A stretch of 64,000 bases of DNA from assembly GCF_037023755.1 (NCBI RefSeq), contig NZ_CP146100.1, positions 248,001 to 312,000 on the forward strand, read 5' to 3'. This document shows positions 48,909-58,900 of this stretch, piece by piece (within the stretch, counting starts at the first letter, position 1; each line of letters starts with the position of its first letter). Both the position numbers and the translations under genes were made by a program. The stretch comes from Saccharopolyspora sp. SCSIO 74807. Its GTDB lineage: Bacteria; Actinomycetota; Actinomycetes; Mycobacteriales; Pseudonocardiaceae. The notes below the pieces were generated by a model, which saw only the letters and a list, made by a program, of their open reading frames with translations, did not search any database and was not told the DNA's origin.

Positions 48909-50126
48909 TTACGGCGCGGTTGTCCCGTCACCGGCATGTTGCGCGCCGATCACCGACGGCACCTGCCGATCCCGGCCCGCGACCGCCCCGAGCACCGTTT
49001 CCCCAGCGCAGCAAACCATCAGCAGCACCAGGGGGGCGCTCCAGCCGCCGGTGGCTCCGTGCAGCACTCCGATCAGCAGCGGACCGGTCGCCGCGATCAG
49101 GTATCCGGCGCCTTGCGCCATGCCGGACAGCGCGACCGTGGTGTCGCTGTCCGGGGCGCGGAGCCCGAACAACGTCAGCGCCAAACCGAACGCGGCGCCT
49201 TGCGCCAAGCCCAGCACGACGGTGGCGGTCCAAACCACGGCAGTCCCGGGGGCGAGCAGTACCCCGGCGAAACCGAGCGCGGTGAGCACTCCCAACGCCA
49301 TGGCCACCCAGCGCTGGTCCCGCAGCCGGCGGCACAGCACCGGGACCGTCAACGATCCGAGCGCCTGCACCGCGGCCTGCACACCGAGCAGCGCCCCGGC
49401 CGCTTCGGCGGACATGCCCTGGCTCTGCGCCATCGAAGGCAACCAGCCGAACACGACGTAGGCCATCAGTGACTGGGCACCCATGAAGCCGGTGACCTGC
49501 CAGGCCAGCCGGTTGCGCCACAGCAGTCCGGGCCGCACGACCCGCTGCCTGCTCACCGCACCGCGAAGGGCGAACGCGCACAGCAGCAGTGCCAGCAGCA
49601 CCGGCACCGCCAGCAGGCCCAGCGGCAGCCGCCATGCGGAACCGAGCGCTCCGCCGAGCGGCACCACCACGCTCGCGGCCAGCGCTCCGCCGAGCGTGAG
49701 GCACATCGTGTACAGCGCGGTCACGCCCGGCACGCGGCTCGGGAAGTCCCGTTTGATCACGCCGGGAAGAGCGACGTTGGCGACCGCGATGCCCGCGCCG
49801 ACCACGACGGTGCCCCCCACCAGCGCCCAAACCGACCCCGCGGCGCGCAGCAGGTTGCCCGCCAGCAGCACCACGAGGCAGCCGACGAGCACTCGTTCAT
49901 CGCCGAAGCGCTGCCGCAACCGCGGCGCGACGAACGCGAAAACTCCCAGGCACACCGGCGGAAGCGTGGTCAGCACGCCGCCGAAGGTGCTGGAGAGACC
50001 GAGGTCTCCGAGGATCCGATCGAGCACCGGGGCCACGGCCGTCACCGGCGGCCGCAGCGCCAACGCCACCAGCACGACCAGCACCGAGGTTCCGATCGCG
50101 AACCGTTCCCGCAGCTGCGTCGTCAC
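48909..50126 (-). CDS. CynX/NimT-family MFS transporter
   Basis: A 405-residue twelve-helix transporter of the CynX/NimT group, related in pattern to the protein encoded at 2326-3648: both have a LRPPVT/MRPAVT-like motif after the first helix. The substrate is unknown. GTG 50126 is the start. It lies directly upstream of the amt promoter on the same strand, with the GlnR-like box in the gap. That box controls amt, not this gene, unless transcription reads through. A nitrogenous substrate would fit the location but is not shown. Confidence 0.85.
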   Translation of the reverse strand: MTTQLRERFAIGTSVLVVLVALALRPPVTAVAPVLDRILGDLGLSSTFGGVLTTLPPVCLGVFAFVAPRLRQRFGDERVLVGCLVVLLAGNLLRAAGSVWALVGGTVVVGAGIAVANVALPGVIKRDFPSRVPGVTALYTMCLTLGGALAASVVVPLGGALGSAWRLPLGLLAVPVLLALLLCAFALRGAVSRQRVVRPGLLWRNRLAWQVTGFMGAQSLMAYVVFGWLPSMAQSQGMSAEAAGALLGVQAAVQALGSLTVPVLCRRLRDQRWVAMALGVLTALGFAGVLLAPGTAVVWTATVVLGLAQGAAFGLALTLFGLRAPDSDTTVALSGMAQGAGYLIAATGPLLIGVLHGATGGWSAPLVLLMVCCAGETVLGAVAGRDRQVPSVIGAQHAGDGTTAP

Positions 50127-50220
50127 GGCACGAAGTGGAACATGCCGGTGCGTTGCGCGGAATGGCTCGGGCGCATCGTGATCGTCACCGCGAGTTCCGC
50201 GGCCGGTACTTCGCGCAGGT

Positions 50221-51849
50221 TCAGCTCAGCAGCGCGTCGACGAACGCGGCGGGCTCGAACGGTGCCAGGTGGTCCGCGCCTTCGCCGAGACCGACGAGCT
50301 TCACCGGCACGCCGAGCTCGCGCTGCACCTGGAACACGATGCCGCCCTTGGCGGTGCCGTCCAGCTTGGTCAGCACGATGCCGGTCACGTCCACCACGTC
50401 GGAGAACACCCGCGCCTGCGCGAGGCCGTTCTGGCCGGTGGTCGCGTCCAGCACCAGCAGCACCTCGTCGACCTGGGCGCGCTTTTCCACCACCCGCTTG
50501 ACCTTGCCGAGTTCGTCCATCAGCCCGGTCTTGGTGTGCAGCCGGCCCGCGGTGTCGACCAGCACGGCGTCCACCCCGCTGTCCGTGGCGCGGGTGACGG
50601 ACTCGAACGCGACGCTGGCCGGGTCCTGTCCCTCGTTGCCGCGCACCACCTCGGCGCCGACCCGGTCGCCCCAGGTGCCGAGCTGTTCGACAGCGGCGGC
50701 GCGGAACGTGTCGGCCGCGCCCAGCAGCACCTTGCGGCCGTCGGCGACCAGCACCCGGGCGAGTTTGCCGGTGGTGGTGGTCTTGCCGGTGCCGTTCACG
50801 CCGACGACCAGCAACACGGCGGGCTTGCCGCCGTCGGCCGGGTCGCCGTGCGGCAGGGCGCGCACGGAACGTTCCTGCTCGGTGGACAGCGCGTCGATCA
50901 GCACTTCGCGCAGCAGCGCCCGCGCGTCGTCGGCGGTGCGCACGCCGCGGGAGGCGATCTCGGTGCGGAGCCGTTCGACGATCTCGGTGGTGGTGGCCGC
51001 GCCGAGGTCGGCCATCAGCAGCGTGTCCTCGACCTCTTCCCAGGAGTCCTCGTCGAGGTCGCCCGCGCCGAGCAAGCCCAGCAGGCCCTGGCCGAACGTG
51101 GAGCGGGAGCGGGACAGCCTGCCGCGGAGGCGTTCCAGCCTGCCGGTGGTCGGCTCGATCTCCTCGACCTGTTCGGGGGCGGCCGGAGCCGGTTCCGGCG
51201 GTGCCTCGACGCGGCCCTGGTCGGGGACTTCGGCGGGGGCGGTCGTGTCCGAGGTTCCTGCTGCGGTCTCGTCGGTGGTGGCCGCACCCGTGGACGCGGT
51301 GCTGCCTGCCGGTTCGGCGGTTCCGGTGACGTCTTCGGTGGTGTCCGCGGCGGTGTCGGCCGGCTGGACCGCCGCGTCGGTCGTTGCCGAGTCGGTCGTT
51401 GCCGGTTCCGCGGTCGCGGTACCCGGGTCGGGCTCCTCGACGGCCGTCGCGCCCGCCGAAGGTTCGCGCGGCGTCCCCGTCTCGGCCTCGACCTCGGTCT
51501 CGGTCTCGGTCGGCAGCGGCACGTCCACGATGCCGCGCCGCTGGGTGTCCCTGGGCACGGCGGCGTCGTCGCCGACGGCGGGCTGCCCCTCGGTTTCGGT
51601 GCGCTCCTCGACCGGATGTTCCGCGGGCGCAGTGGCCGCGCCACCGCTGGAGAGGCTGATACCGCCGCCCGCCTGGTAGCCGCCACCGGTTTGGGAACCG
51701 CCGCCCGCTACCTGTCCGTCCTGCCGCTGCGCCTCCTGATCACGCAGGCTGATCCGGCGCCTGCGGGCCAGCAGCACGCCGGTGACCACGGCGAGCACCA
51801 GCACCACGAAGACGACGACGGCGATCAGAATCAGGTTCGAGGTGGACAC
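50221..51849 (-). CDS. ftsY: Signal recognition particle receptor FtsY
   Basis: A 542-residue GTPase that receives the SRP-ribosome complex at the membrane. An N-terminal hydrophobic helix (residues 5-27) anchors it, as in actinobacteria. It is followed by a basic motif (ARRRRISLRDQEAQRQ) and a long Thr/Pro/Glu-rich linker to about residue 230. The NG domain has VGVNGTGKTTTTGKLARVL, VLVDTAGRLHTKTGLM and VLTKLDGTAKGGIVF. GTG 51849 is chosen because the residues upstream of it in frame are not conserved. It lies divergent from anmK. Confidence 0.94.
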   Translation of the reverse strand: MSTSNLILIAVVVFVVLVLAVVTGVLLARRRRISLRDQEAQRQDGQVAGGGSQTGGGYQAGGGISLSSGGAATAPAEHPVEERTETEGQPAVGDDAAVPRDTQRRGIVDVPLPTETETEVEAETGTPREPSAGATAVEEPDPGTATAEPATTDSATTDAAVQPADTAADTTEDVTGTAEPAGSTASTGAATTDETAAGTSDTTAPAEVPDQGRVEAPPEPAPAAPEQVEEIEPTTGRLERLRGRLSRSRSTFGQGLLGLLGAGDLDEDSWEEVEDTLLMADLGAATTTEIVERLRTEIASRGVRTADDARALLREVLIDALSTEQERSVRALPHGDPADGGKPAVLLVVGVNGTGKTTTTGKLARVLVADGRKVLLGAADTFRAAAVEQLGTWGDRVGAEVVRGNEGQDPASVAFESVTRATDSGVDAVLVDTAGRLHTKTGLMDELGKVKRVVEKRAQVDEVLLVLDATTGQNGLAQARVFSDVVDVTGIVLTKLDGTAKGGIVFQVQRELGVPVKLVGLGEGADHLAPFEPAAFVDALLS

Positions 51850-51965
51850 CGGTCCATCCTCGCACCTGCGGATTCCGCTGGTGGAGGAGCCCCGCAGTGG
51901 GCGATTGACCAACAATGCGGCGAACTCGCTTGCGTCCCACGGCAGGGTGCAATAGACCACTGGGC

Positions 51966-53180
51966 ATGTCCGCCAACCGGGTCGTCGGCTTGATCTCCGG
52001 AACGTCGATGGACGGCATCGACGTCGCGGTGGCCGAGCTGAACCCGGCCACGGCCGGAGAGGTCCAGCTGCGGCCGCTCGGCTGCACCGAGCTCCCCTAT
52101 CCGCCGCGACTGCGGGAACGGCTGCTGGCCGCACTGCCTCCGCAGCCGTGCGACGCGCGGGAGCTGTGCGTGCTCGACACCGAGGTCGGACGCGCGTTCG
52201 CGCAGGCCGCCCGCCAAGGCATCGCCGAGTTCGGACCGGCGGACCTCGTCGCCTCGCTCGGCCAGACGCTCTACCACTGGGTCGATGCCGGGCGCGCCCG
52301 CGGCACCTTCCAGCTGGGCCAGCCCGCCTGGATCGCCGAGGCCACCGGACTCCCGGTGGTCGCCGACCTGCGCGCCCGCGACGTCGCCGCAGGCGGGCAC
52401 GGCGCTCCGCTGGCGGGCGTGCTGGACGCGCTGTGGCTGGCCGACCGGCCCGGCCCCGGCGTGGCGCTGAACATCGGCGGCATCGCCAACATCACCGTCG
52501 TGGGCGGGCCGGAACCGCTCGCGTACGACACCGGTCCGGGCAACGCGCTGCTCGACGCAGCGGCCGCCGAGGTCACCGGCGGCGCCGCGAACAGCGACGT
52601 CGGCGGCGAGCTGGCCGCGCGCGGGCAGGTGCACGACGAGTTGCTCGCGAACCTGCTGGCCGACCCCTATTACGCGGCCGCGGCGCCGAAATCGACCGGC
52701 AAGGAGCACTTCAACGCCGACTACCTGCGGCGAGCCGTGCACGACCTGCGGATCTCCGGACCGGACCTGCTGGCCACCCTCACCCGGCTGACCGCCACCA
52801 CCGTCGCCACCGCCTGCCGCGCGAACGGCGCCCGGCAGGTGATCGCCTCCGGCGGCGGCGTCCGCAACCCGGTGCTGATGGACGCGCTGCGCCGCGAACT
52901 CGGCGCGATCGAACTGCGCACCAGCGACGAACTCGGGCTGCCCGCGCACGGCAAGGAGGCGTACCTGGCGGCGCTGCTGGGCTGGCTGACCTGGCACGGG
53001 CTGCCGGGCAACGTGCCGGGAACCACCGGCGCGGACCCGCGGCCACTCGGCTCGATCACGCCCGGCACCGGACCGCTGCACCTTCCGGAACCCGCCGCAC
53101 CGGTGCGGCGCCTGCGCATCACCGACCACCCCACGACGAATTCACAGGAGGGCGAATGCGGTCCGTCGATCTCATCGTGA
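51966..53180 (+). CDS. anmK: Anhydro-N-acetylmuramic acid kinase
   Basis: A 404-residue ASKHA-fold kinase that opens 1,6-anhydro-MurNAc and phosphorylates it to MurNAc-6-phosphate in cell-wall recycling. The opening VGLISGTSMDGIDVAVAEL, the central NIGGIANITVVGG and DTGPGNALLD motifs and the late GGGVRNPVLMDALRREL are typical. The length is slightly above the usual 370. ATG 51966 starts 116 nt from the divergent ftsY gene. The last 25 nt overlap the start of a sodium:solute symporter gene, so the two should be co-expressed. No MurQ etherase or NagZ gene is in the window. Confidence 0.93.
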   Translation: MSANRVVGLISGTSMDGIDVAVAELNPATAGEVQLRPLGCTELPYPPRLRERLLAALPPQPCDARELCVLDTEVGRAFAQAARQGIAEFGPADLVASLGQTLYHWVDAGRARGTFQLGQPAWIAEATGLPVVADLRARDVAAGGHGAPLAGVLDALWLADRPGPGVALNIGGIANITVVGGPEPLAYDTGPGNALLDAAAAEVTGGAANSDVGGELAARGQVHDELLANLLADPYYAAAAPKSTGKEHFNADYLRRAVHDLRISGPDLLATLTRLTATTVATACRANGARQVIASGGGVRNPVLMDALRRELGAIELRTSDELGLPAHGKEAYLAALLGWLTWHGLPGNVPGTTGADPRPLGSITPGTGPLHLPEPAAPVRRLRITDHPTTNSQEGECGPSISS

Positions 53181-54676
53181 TCGGGGTGTACCTGATCGCG
53201 ATGCCGTTGCTGGGCCTGCTGCTCAGCGGGCGGCAACGCAGTTCGCAGGACTACTTCGTCGGCGGCAGGAACCTGCCGTGGTGGGCGGTGTGCTTCTCCG
53301 TGGTGGCCACCGAGACCTCCACGCTGACGGTGATCAGCGTGCCGACGGTGGCCTACCTCGGCACCTTCACCTACCTGCAGCTGGCCATCGGCTACCTGAT
53401 CGGCCGGATCGTGGTCGCGTTCGTGCTGCTGCCGCGCTACTACGCCGGGAACCTGGTCAGCGCCTACGAGTTCCTGGGCCAGCGCTTCGGCTCCGGGCTG
53501 CAGGGCACCGCATCGGTGACGTTCCTGATCACCCGGCTGCTCGCGGACGGGCTGCGGCTGTTCGCCACCGCGATCCCGGTGAAGGTGATGCTGGACGCCT
53601 TCGGCCTGCAGTTCTCCTATTGGCAGATCGTGCTGGTGCTCTCGATCATCACGGTGATCTACACCTACCTCGGCGGGATCAAGGCCGTGGTGTGGGTCGA
53701 CGCGATCCAGATGCTGGTCTACGTCGCGGGGGCGGTGCTGACCGCGGGAGTGCTCTCGACCCGGCTACCCGGGAACTGGGCGTCCACCGCCTGGTCCGAA
53801 GGCAAGTTCCAGCTGCTGGATTTCGGTTCTTCGGTGGTCACCGAGCAGTACGCGTTCATCACCGCCGTGCTCGGCGGCGCGGTGTTCGCGATGGCCTCGC
53901 ACGGTGCCGACCAGCTGATGGTGCAGCGGCTGCTGTCCTGCCGGAACCTGCGGGAGAGCCAGCTGGCGCTGATCGGCAGCGGTGTGGTGGTCGCGCTGCA
54001 GTTCGCGCTGTTCCTGTTCATCGGCACCATGCTGTGGTCGTTCCACGGCGGCGCCGCCCCGGCCGAGCTGGGCATGGCCAGCAAGGACGAGCTGTTCCCC
54101 CGGTTCATCGTGAACGAGCTGCCGCCGGGGCTGTCCGGGCTGCTGATCGCCGGCATCCTCGCCGCGGCGATGAGCACGTTGTCCTCGTCGCTGAACTCGT
54201 TGTCCACGTCCACGGTCAGCGACCTCTACCGGCGGCTGACCCGGCGCAGCGACGACGCGGGCGTGCTGCGGCTCGGCAAGATCTGGACGCTGGTGTGGGC
54301 GCTGGTGTTCGTGGTGTTCGCGTCGCTGTTCAGCAGCACCGACAACCCCGTGGTGGAGCTCGGGCTGGAGATCGCCAGCTACACCTACGGCGCGCTGCTC
54401 GGCGCGTTCCTGCTGGGACTGCTGGTGCGGCGGGCGCGGCAGCTGGACGCGATCGTCGCGTTCGTGGCGACGCTGGTGGTGGTGCTGCTGGTGGCGTTGC
54501 CGATCGCGGGCGACGGGGACGCGTTGCTGATGTTCCCGGACGGCGAGGGCGGCTCGGCGACGCTGGCGTTCCCGTGGCTCACCCCGCTCGGAGTGGTCGT
54601 GACGCTGCTCGTCGGCGGCCTGCTGTCGCTGCGGAACCCGCGCCCGGCGCCCGAACCGGTCGGCTCCGCGGAGTGA
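53156..54676 (+). CDS. Sodium:solute symporter (SSS family)
   Basis: A 506-residue membrane transporter with about thirteen hydrophobic helices. The family core appears as SQDYFVGGRNLPWWAVCFSV near residue 28, the ATETSTLTVISVPTVAYLGT region next to it, and AMASHGADQLMVQRLLSCRN near residue 243, with GLLIAGILAAAMSTLSSSLN later. AGGAGG lies 4 nt before ATG 53156, inside the end of anmK. The coupling to anmK suggests import of a cell-wall sugar such as MurNAc, anhydro-MurNAc or a muropeptide, or a sialic-acid-like substrate. That is inference from context only. Confidence 0.85.
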   Translation: MRSVDLIVIGVYLIAMPLLGLLLSGRQRSSQDYFVGGRNLPWWAVCFSVVATETSTLTVISVPTVAYLGTFTYLQLAIGYLIGRIVVAFVLLPRYYAGNLVSAYEFLGQRFGSGLQGTASVTFLITRLLADGLRLFATAIPVKVMLDAFGLQFSYWQIVLVLSIITVIYTYLGGIKAVVWVDAIQMLVYVAGAVLTAGVLSTRLPGNWASTAWSEGKFQLLDFGSSVVTEQYAFITAVLGGAVFAMASHGADQLMVQRLLSCRNLRESQLALIGSGVVVALQFALFLFIGTMLWSFHGGAAPAELGMASKDELFPRFIVNELPPGLSGLLIAGILAAAMSTLSSSLNSLSTSTVSDLYRRLTRRSDDAGVLRLGKIWTLVWALVFVVFASLFSSTDNPVVELGLEIASYTYGALLGAFLLGLLVRRARQLDAIVAFVATLVVVLLVALPIAGDGDALLMFPDGEGGSATLAFPWLTPLGVVVTLLVGGLLSLRNPRPAPEPVGSAE

Positions 54677-54695
54677 GCGGAGCCGTCCCGGCGGA

Positions 54696-55604
54696 TCAGA
54701 GCAACAGGAGCAAGACGATCAGCAGGCCGACGACGGCGGCCGCGACGCAAGCACCGACGGTCATGCCGACGTTCGGCGTGGACTGCGGTGTCGGGCCGAG
54801 GTTGCCGCCGCCGAAGGCCATGGCTGGCGACCGGTAGAAGGCGTCGACCCGCTGGCCCGCGCTCAGCGGGATCATCGCGGTGGCCGAGCCGAACTTCCAC
54901 AGGTAGTTGACGTGCACCTCGATCTGGTACTGCCCGGGCGGCAGGTCGATCGCGGTCTTGCCCCAGCCCACCGGCGGTCCCGGCTGTCCGTTGATGGTCA
55001 GGCCGGGCTTGAACAGCGCCAGCGTGAACGCCATGGGCAGGTAGGAGGAGTCCAGCACGATGCGGCCCATGCCGGGAGGCGGCCCCATCGGAGGCTTGCC
55101 GGGCATTTGCTGGGTCATCCCGAGGTGGCCTTGCTGCTGGCCGATCTGGCCGGGCTGGCCGGGCTGCGGCGGGAAACCCGGCGGGAACCCCGGCTGCGGC
55201 TGACCCGGCTGCGCGTACGGGCCGGCATAACCGGGCTGCGGCGGGTAACCGGCTTGCTGCGGATGACCGGCATGTTGCGGATGGCCGAGCTGCTGCGGAT
55301 GGCCGGGCTGCTGCGGATATCCCTGCTGCGGCAGCGGCCCCGACCCCGGGTGCGGCTGCTGGAACGGGCCCGACCCGGGATGGGGCTGTTGCGGGAACGG
55401 CCCCGACCCCGGCTGCTGCTGCGGCAGCGGCCCCGAGTTCGGGTACGGCTGCGGCACCGGGCCCGAACCCGGCTGGTACTGCGGCCCGGCGCCCGGGTGA
55501 GGCTGCGGTGCGTATCCGTTCGAAGGCGGTGTCTGCTGACCGTGCGGCGCCTGCTGACCGGCGGGCGGGTACGGCTGGCCCTGCGGACCGTACGGCTGCG
55601 ACAT
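54696..55604 (-). CDS. Pro/Gln-rich repeat protein, tail-anchored
   Basis: A 302-residue protein with three parts. Residues 1-175 are low-complexity, first with repeats of the type GSGPFPQQPHPG and then GHPQQ/YPPQPG units. Residues 180-265 form a probable beta-rich domain (RIVLDSSYLPMAFTLALFKP, then PPGQYQIEVHVNYLWKFGSA), perhaps of the PEGA/DUF2846 kind. The last 25 residues are a hydrophobic helix ending at the C-terminus, so the protein may be tail-anchored. I recognise no exact family. ATG 55604 has a good AGGAGG signal. Its repeat DNA is 12-36 bp periodic and could be length-variable. Confidence 0.75.
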   Translation of the reverse strand: MSQPYGPQGQPYPPAGQQAPHGQQTPPSNGYAPQPHPGAGPQYQPGSGPVPQPYPNSGPLPQQQPGSGPFPQQPHPGSGPFQQPHPGSGPLPQQGYPQQPGHPQQLGHPQHAGHPQQAGYPPQPGYAGPYAQPGQPQPGFPPGFPPQPGQPGQIGQQQGHLGMTQQMPGKPPMGPPPGMGRIVLDSSYLPMAFTLALFKPGLTINGQPGPPVGWGKTAIDLPPGQYQIEVHVNYLWKFGSATAMIPLSAGQRVDAFYRSPAMAFGGGNLGPTPQSTPNVGMTVGACVAAAVVGLLIVLLLLL

Positions 55605-55997
55605 GCGGGCCTCCTGGCGGCGTCCGGCGGATTCGGCACACACCGTAATGCCCGCGAGCACTCGGCCGATCTCCGGTATTGCGACCGGCCCGGGCCGAGC
55701 GTGGCCGAGGCGCCTCACGCACCGTCCTGATCCGCGGCCAGCACGATCGAGCCGAGGTAGCCGTCGCCGTCCTCCGGTGCGCACGACCTCACGCCAGGCC
55801 GAACGGGCCGGATCACCGGAAAGGCCGGAAGAAGTCCCGGAGTTCGCCGACGTAGAGCTCCGGCTCCTCGACCGGGCGAAGTGCCCACCGCGGTCCCCAT
55901 CCGGTTCAGGTGCACCAGGTTGGTGCTGCGTTCGAGCAGTACCCGCGGCGGATCGAGGATGTCGCGCGGGAACACCGAGACATGGAACCGTCCTAGG
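55605..55997 (-). pseudogene. Decayed epoxide hydrolase C-terminus and debris
   Basis: Three minus-strand pieces in successive frames together match the C-terminal end of an epoxide hydrolase of the alpha/beta-hydrolase fold: VSVFPRDILDPPRVLLERST (about 55910-55975), then GDRGGHFA with the catalytic histidine, then VEEPELYVGELRDFFRPFR ending at a TGA at 55813-55815. At least two frameshifts separate them, and the N-terminal three quarters of the gene is missing. Downstream, 55715-55800 is coding-like again (GDGYLGSIVLAADQDGA) but unrecognised. This is a remnant between the repeat protein and smc. Confidence 0.6.
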
Positions 55998-58900
55998 TCA
56001 GGGGTGTTCCGCGGCCTGCTGCTCGGCGTCCGCAGCGGCTTCCGAATCCGGCTCCGGTCCCGATTCCGCTTCCGGCCCGTCCGCGACGACCTCCGGCGGC
56101 GGCCCGGCAGCCGCCGGGTCCGGCTCCGGTTCCGAGCCGCGCAGCCGCTGCGAGATCACGGTCGTGATGCCGTCCCCGCGCATGCTCACGCCGTAGAGCG
56201 CGTCGGCGATCTCCATGGTCGGCTTCTGGTGCGTGATGATCAGCAGCTGCGAGGTGCTGCGCAGCTGGTCCAGCAGCGTGATCAGGCGCCGCAGGTTGGT
56301 GTCGTCCAGCGCCGCCTCGACCTCGTCGAGCACGTAGAACGGCGATGGCCGCGCCCGGAAGATCGCCACCAGCATCGCCACCGCCGTCAGCGACTTCTCC
56401 CCGCCGGACAGCAGCGAGAGCCGCTTGACCTTCTTGCCGGGCGGGCGCGCCTCGACTTCGATGCCGGTGCTGAGCATGTCCTCCGGGTCGGTGAGCACCA
56501 ACCGCCCGTCACCGCCGGGGAACAGCACCGAGAACACCTGCTTGAACTCCGCGGCCACGTCGTGGAACGCGGACTGGAAGACCTCGAGGATCTTCTCGTC
56601 CACTTCCTTGACCACGTCGAGCAGGTCGCGGCGGGTGGCCTTGAGGTCTTCGAGCTGGCCGGACAGGTACCGGTAGCGCTCCTCCAGCGCCGCGTACTCC
56701 TCCAGCGCCAGCGGGTTGACCTTGCCGAGCAGCGACAGGTCCTTCTCGGCGCGCTTGGCGCGGCGTTCCTGGGTACCGCGGTCGTAGGGCATCGACGGCG
56801 GTTCGCTGACCTCTTCGCCGCGTTCCCTGGCGGCTTCGTACTCGGCGACCTCGGCGGGCGTCGGCGGTACCGGCACGGTCGGGCCGTACTCCTCGACGAG
56901 GTCGTCCAGCCCGATGCCGAAATCTTCGATGATCTTGTTCTCGAGCTGTTCGATGCGCAGCCGCTGCTCGGCGCGGACCATCTCGTCGCGGTGCACCGCG
57001 TCGGTGAGCTTCTCCAGCTCGCCGCCGAGTTCGCGGACCCGCGCGCGCACCGTGCCCAACGCCTGGTCGTGCTCGGCCTGCTGGGCCTGCGCGGTGTCGC
57101 GTTCGTCGGTGGCCGCGCGCAGCGACCCGGCGATCCGCTCCAGCGCCTTCTGCGCACCGTCGATGACGGCCCTGGTCACCCGGGCGCCGCGCTCCCGCGC
57201 CTGGCGGGCGGCTTCGGCGCGCGCCCGCGCTTCCCGCTCCTGGCGCGCGGCCCTGCGCAGCTGGTCGGCGCGGCCCTGCACGGCGCGCGCCCGCTCCTCG
57301 GCGGTGCGCTGGCCGAGCCGGGCGTCCATCTCCTCCTGGCGCACGGTGCCGAGCTCGTTGTTGAGCCGGTCGCGCAGCTCGGTGTCCGGCTCGGCCTGCT
57401 CCTGCTGCTCGGTCTTGACCGCGCTGAGCCGTTCCTCCAGCTCGGCCAGCGAGGAAAGCGCCTGCTCGCGGGACTGCTCGACCTTGCTCCGCTGCTCGCG
57501 CACCCGCTCGACCTCGGCGGTGGCGGACTGGGCGGCCTTGCGCAGGCTGGAGATCCGTTCGGTGCTGCGGGCCGCTGCGACCTTGGCCTCGTTGATCTGC
57601 TCCTGCACCGCGCGGACCTCGTCGCGGCGGGCTTCCTCCTCGGCGCGGGCGCCTTCCAGCGCTGCCGAGTGCTGCTCAAGGCGGCGTTGCGCGGCGGCGT
57701 GCTCCTGCTCGGCTTCGTCGACGGCGGCCTGCACTTCGAGCACGCTCTGCGCGTCGTCGGAGCCGCCGGTGGCCCAGTGCCCGCCGAGCACGTCGCCGCC
57801 GCGGGTCACCGCGCGCACCCCGGGGTGCTCCTGCACCAGCGAACGGGCGGCGCCGAGGTCGTCGACCACGGCCATCCGGTCCAGCGCGGTGGTCACGGCG
57901 CCGCGCAACCCGTCGGGCGCGCGCACCAGGTCGGCGGCCCAGTGCGCACCGCCGGGCAGCTGCGGCCAGTTCGAGCGGTCCGGAGTCGCGGTGCCGCCGA
58001 CGAGGACTCCGGCCTTGCCCGCCTCGTCGGACCTGAGCAGTTCCAGCGCGGTGACCGCGTCGCCCACGCCGTCGACCGCCACCGCATCGGCGACCGCGCC
58101 CAACGCCGCAGCCAGCGCGGCCTCCGCACCGGTATCGACGGTCAGCAGCGCGGCCACCGACCCGAGCAGCCCGGGCACCCGGTCACCGGCGGCCAGCAGC
58201 GCGCCCGCGCCGTCCTTGCGGTTCAGGCCCATCGACAGCGCTTCGACGCGGGCCTTCCAGGAAGCGATCTCCCGCTCGGCGGCGCGCTCTTCCTTCACGA
58301 GCTCTTCCACGCGCGCCCGCGCGGCGTCGCGCGCTTCGGCCGCGTTGACCCGGCGTTCCTCCAGCCCGGCGTCGTCGGATTCCTGGCCACCGGTTTCGGC
58401 TTCGGCGTCGGCGTAGGCGGATTCGGCGACCTCGGCGCGTTCCTGCGCCTCGGCCAGCGAGGCGGTGAGCCGTTCCAGCTCGTCGCTGGTGGCGCTGACC
58501 TTGCTGCGCATCGACTCGACCTGGCCGGACAGCTTCGCCACGCCCTCGCGCCGGTCGGCGATCGCGCGCACCGCGGCCATGTGCTCCCGCTCGGCGTCCT
58601 TGAGCTGCGATTCGAGATCGGCGCGCCGGCGCTCCACCTCGCCCAGCGCCTCCCGGGCGCGTTCGACCTCCTCGCGCAGCTCGATCTCCTGCTCGGCGGC
58701 TTCGGCGGCTTCCTCTTCGAGCTGGTCCGGGTCGCGGCCGCTGCGTTCTTCGACGTTCTGCGCGGTGAGGTGCTTGTGCCGCTCCTCGGCCAGCCGCAGC
58801 GTGGAGTTGAGCCGTTCTTCCAACGCGGAGAGCCGGTACCAGGTGTCCTGGGCGCGGTTGAGCCGCGGCGCGTCGGCGGCGACCTTCTCCTCCAGCCCCT

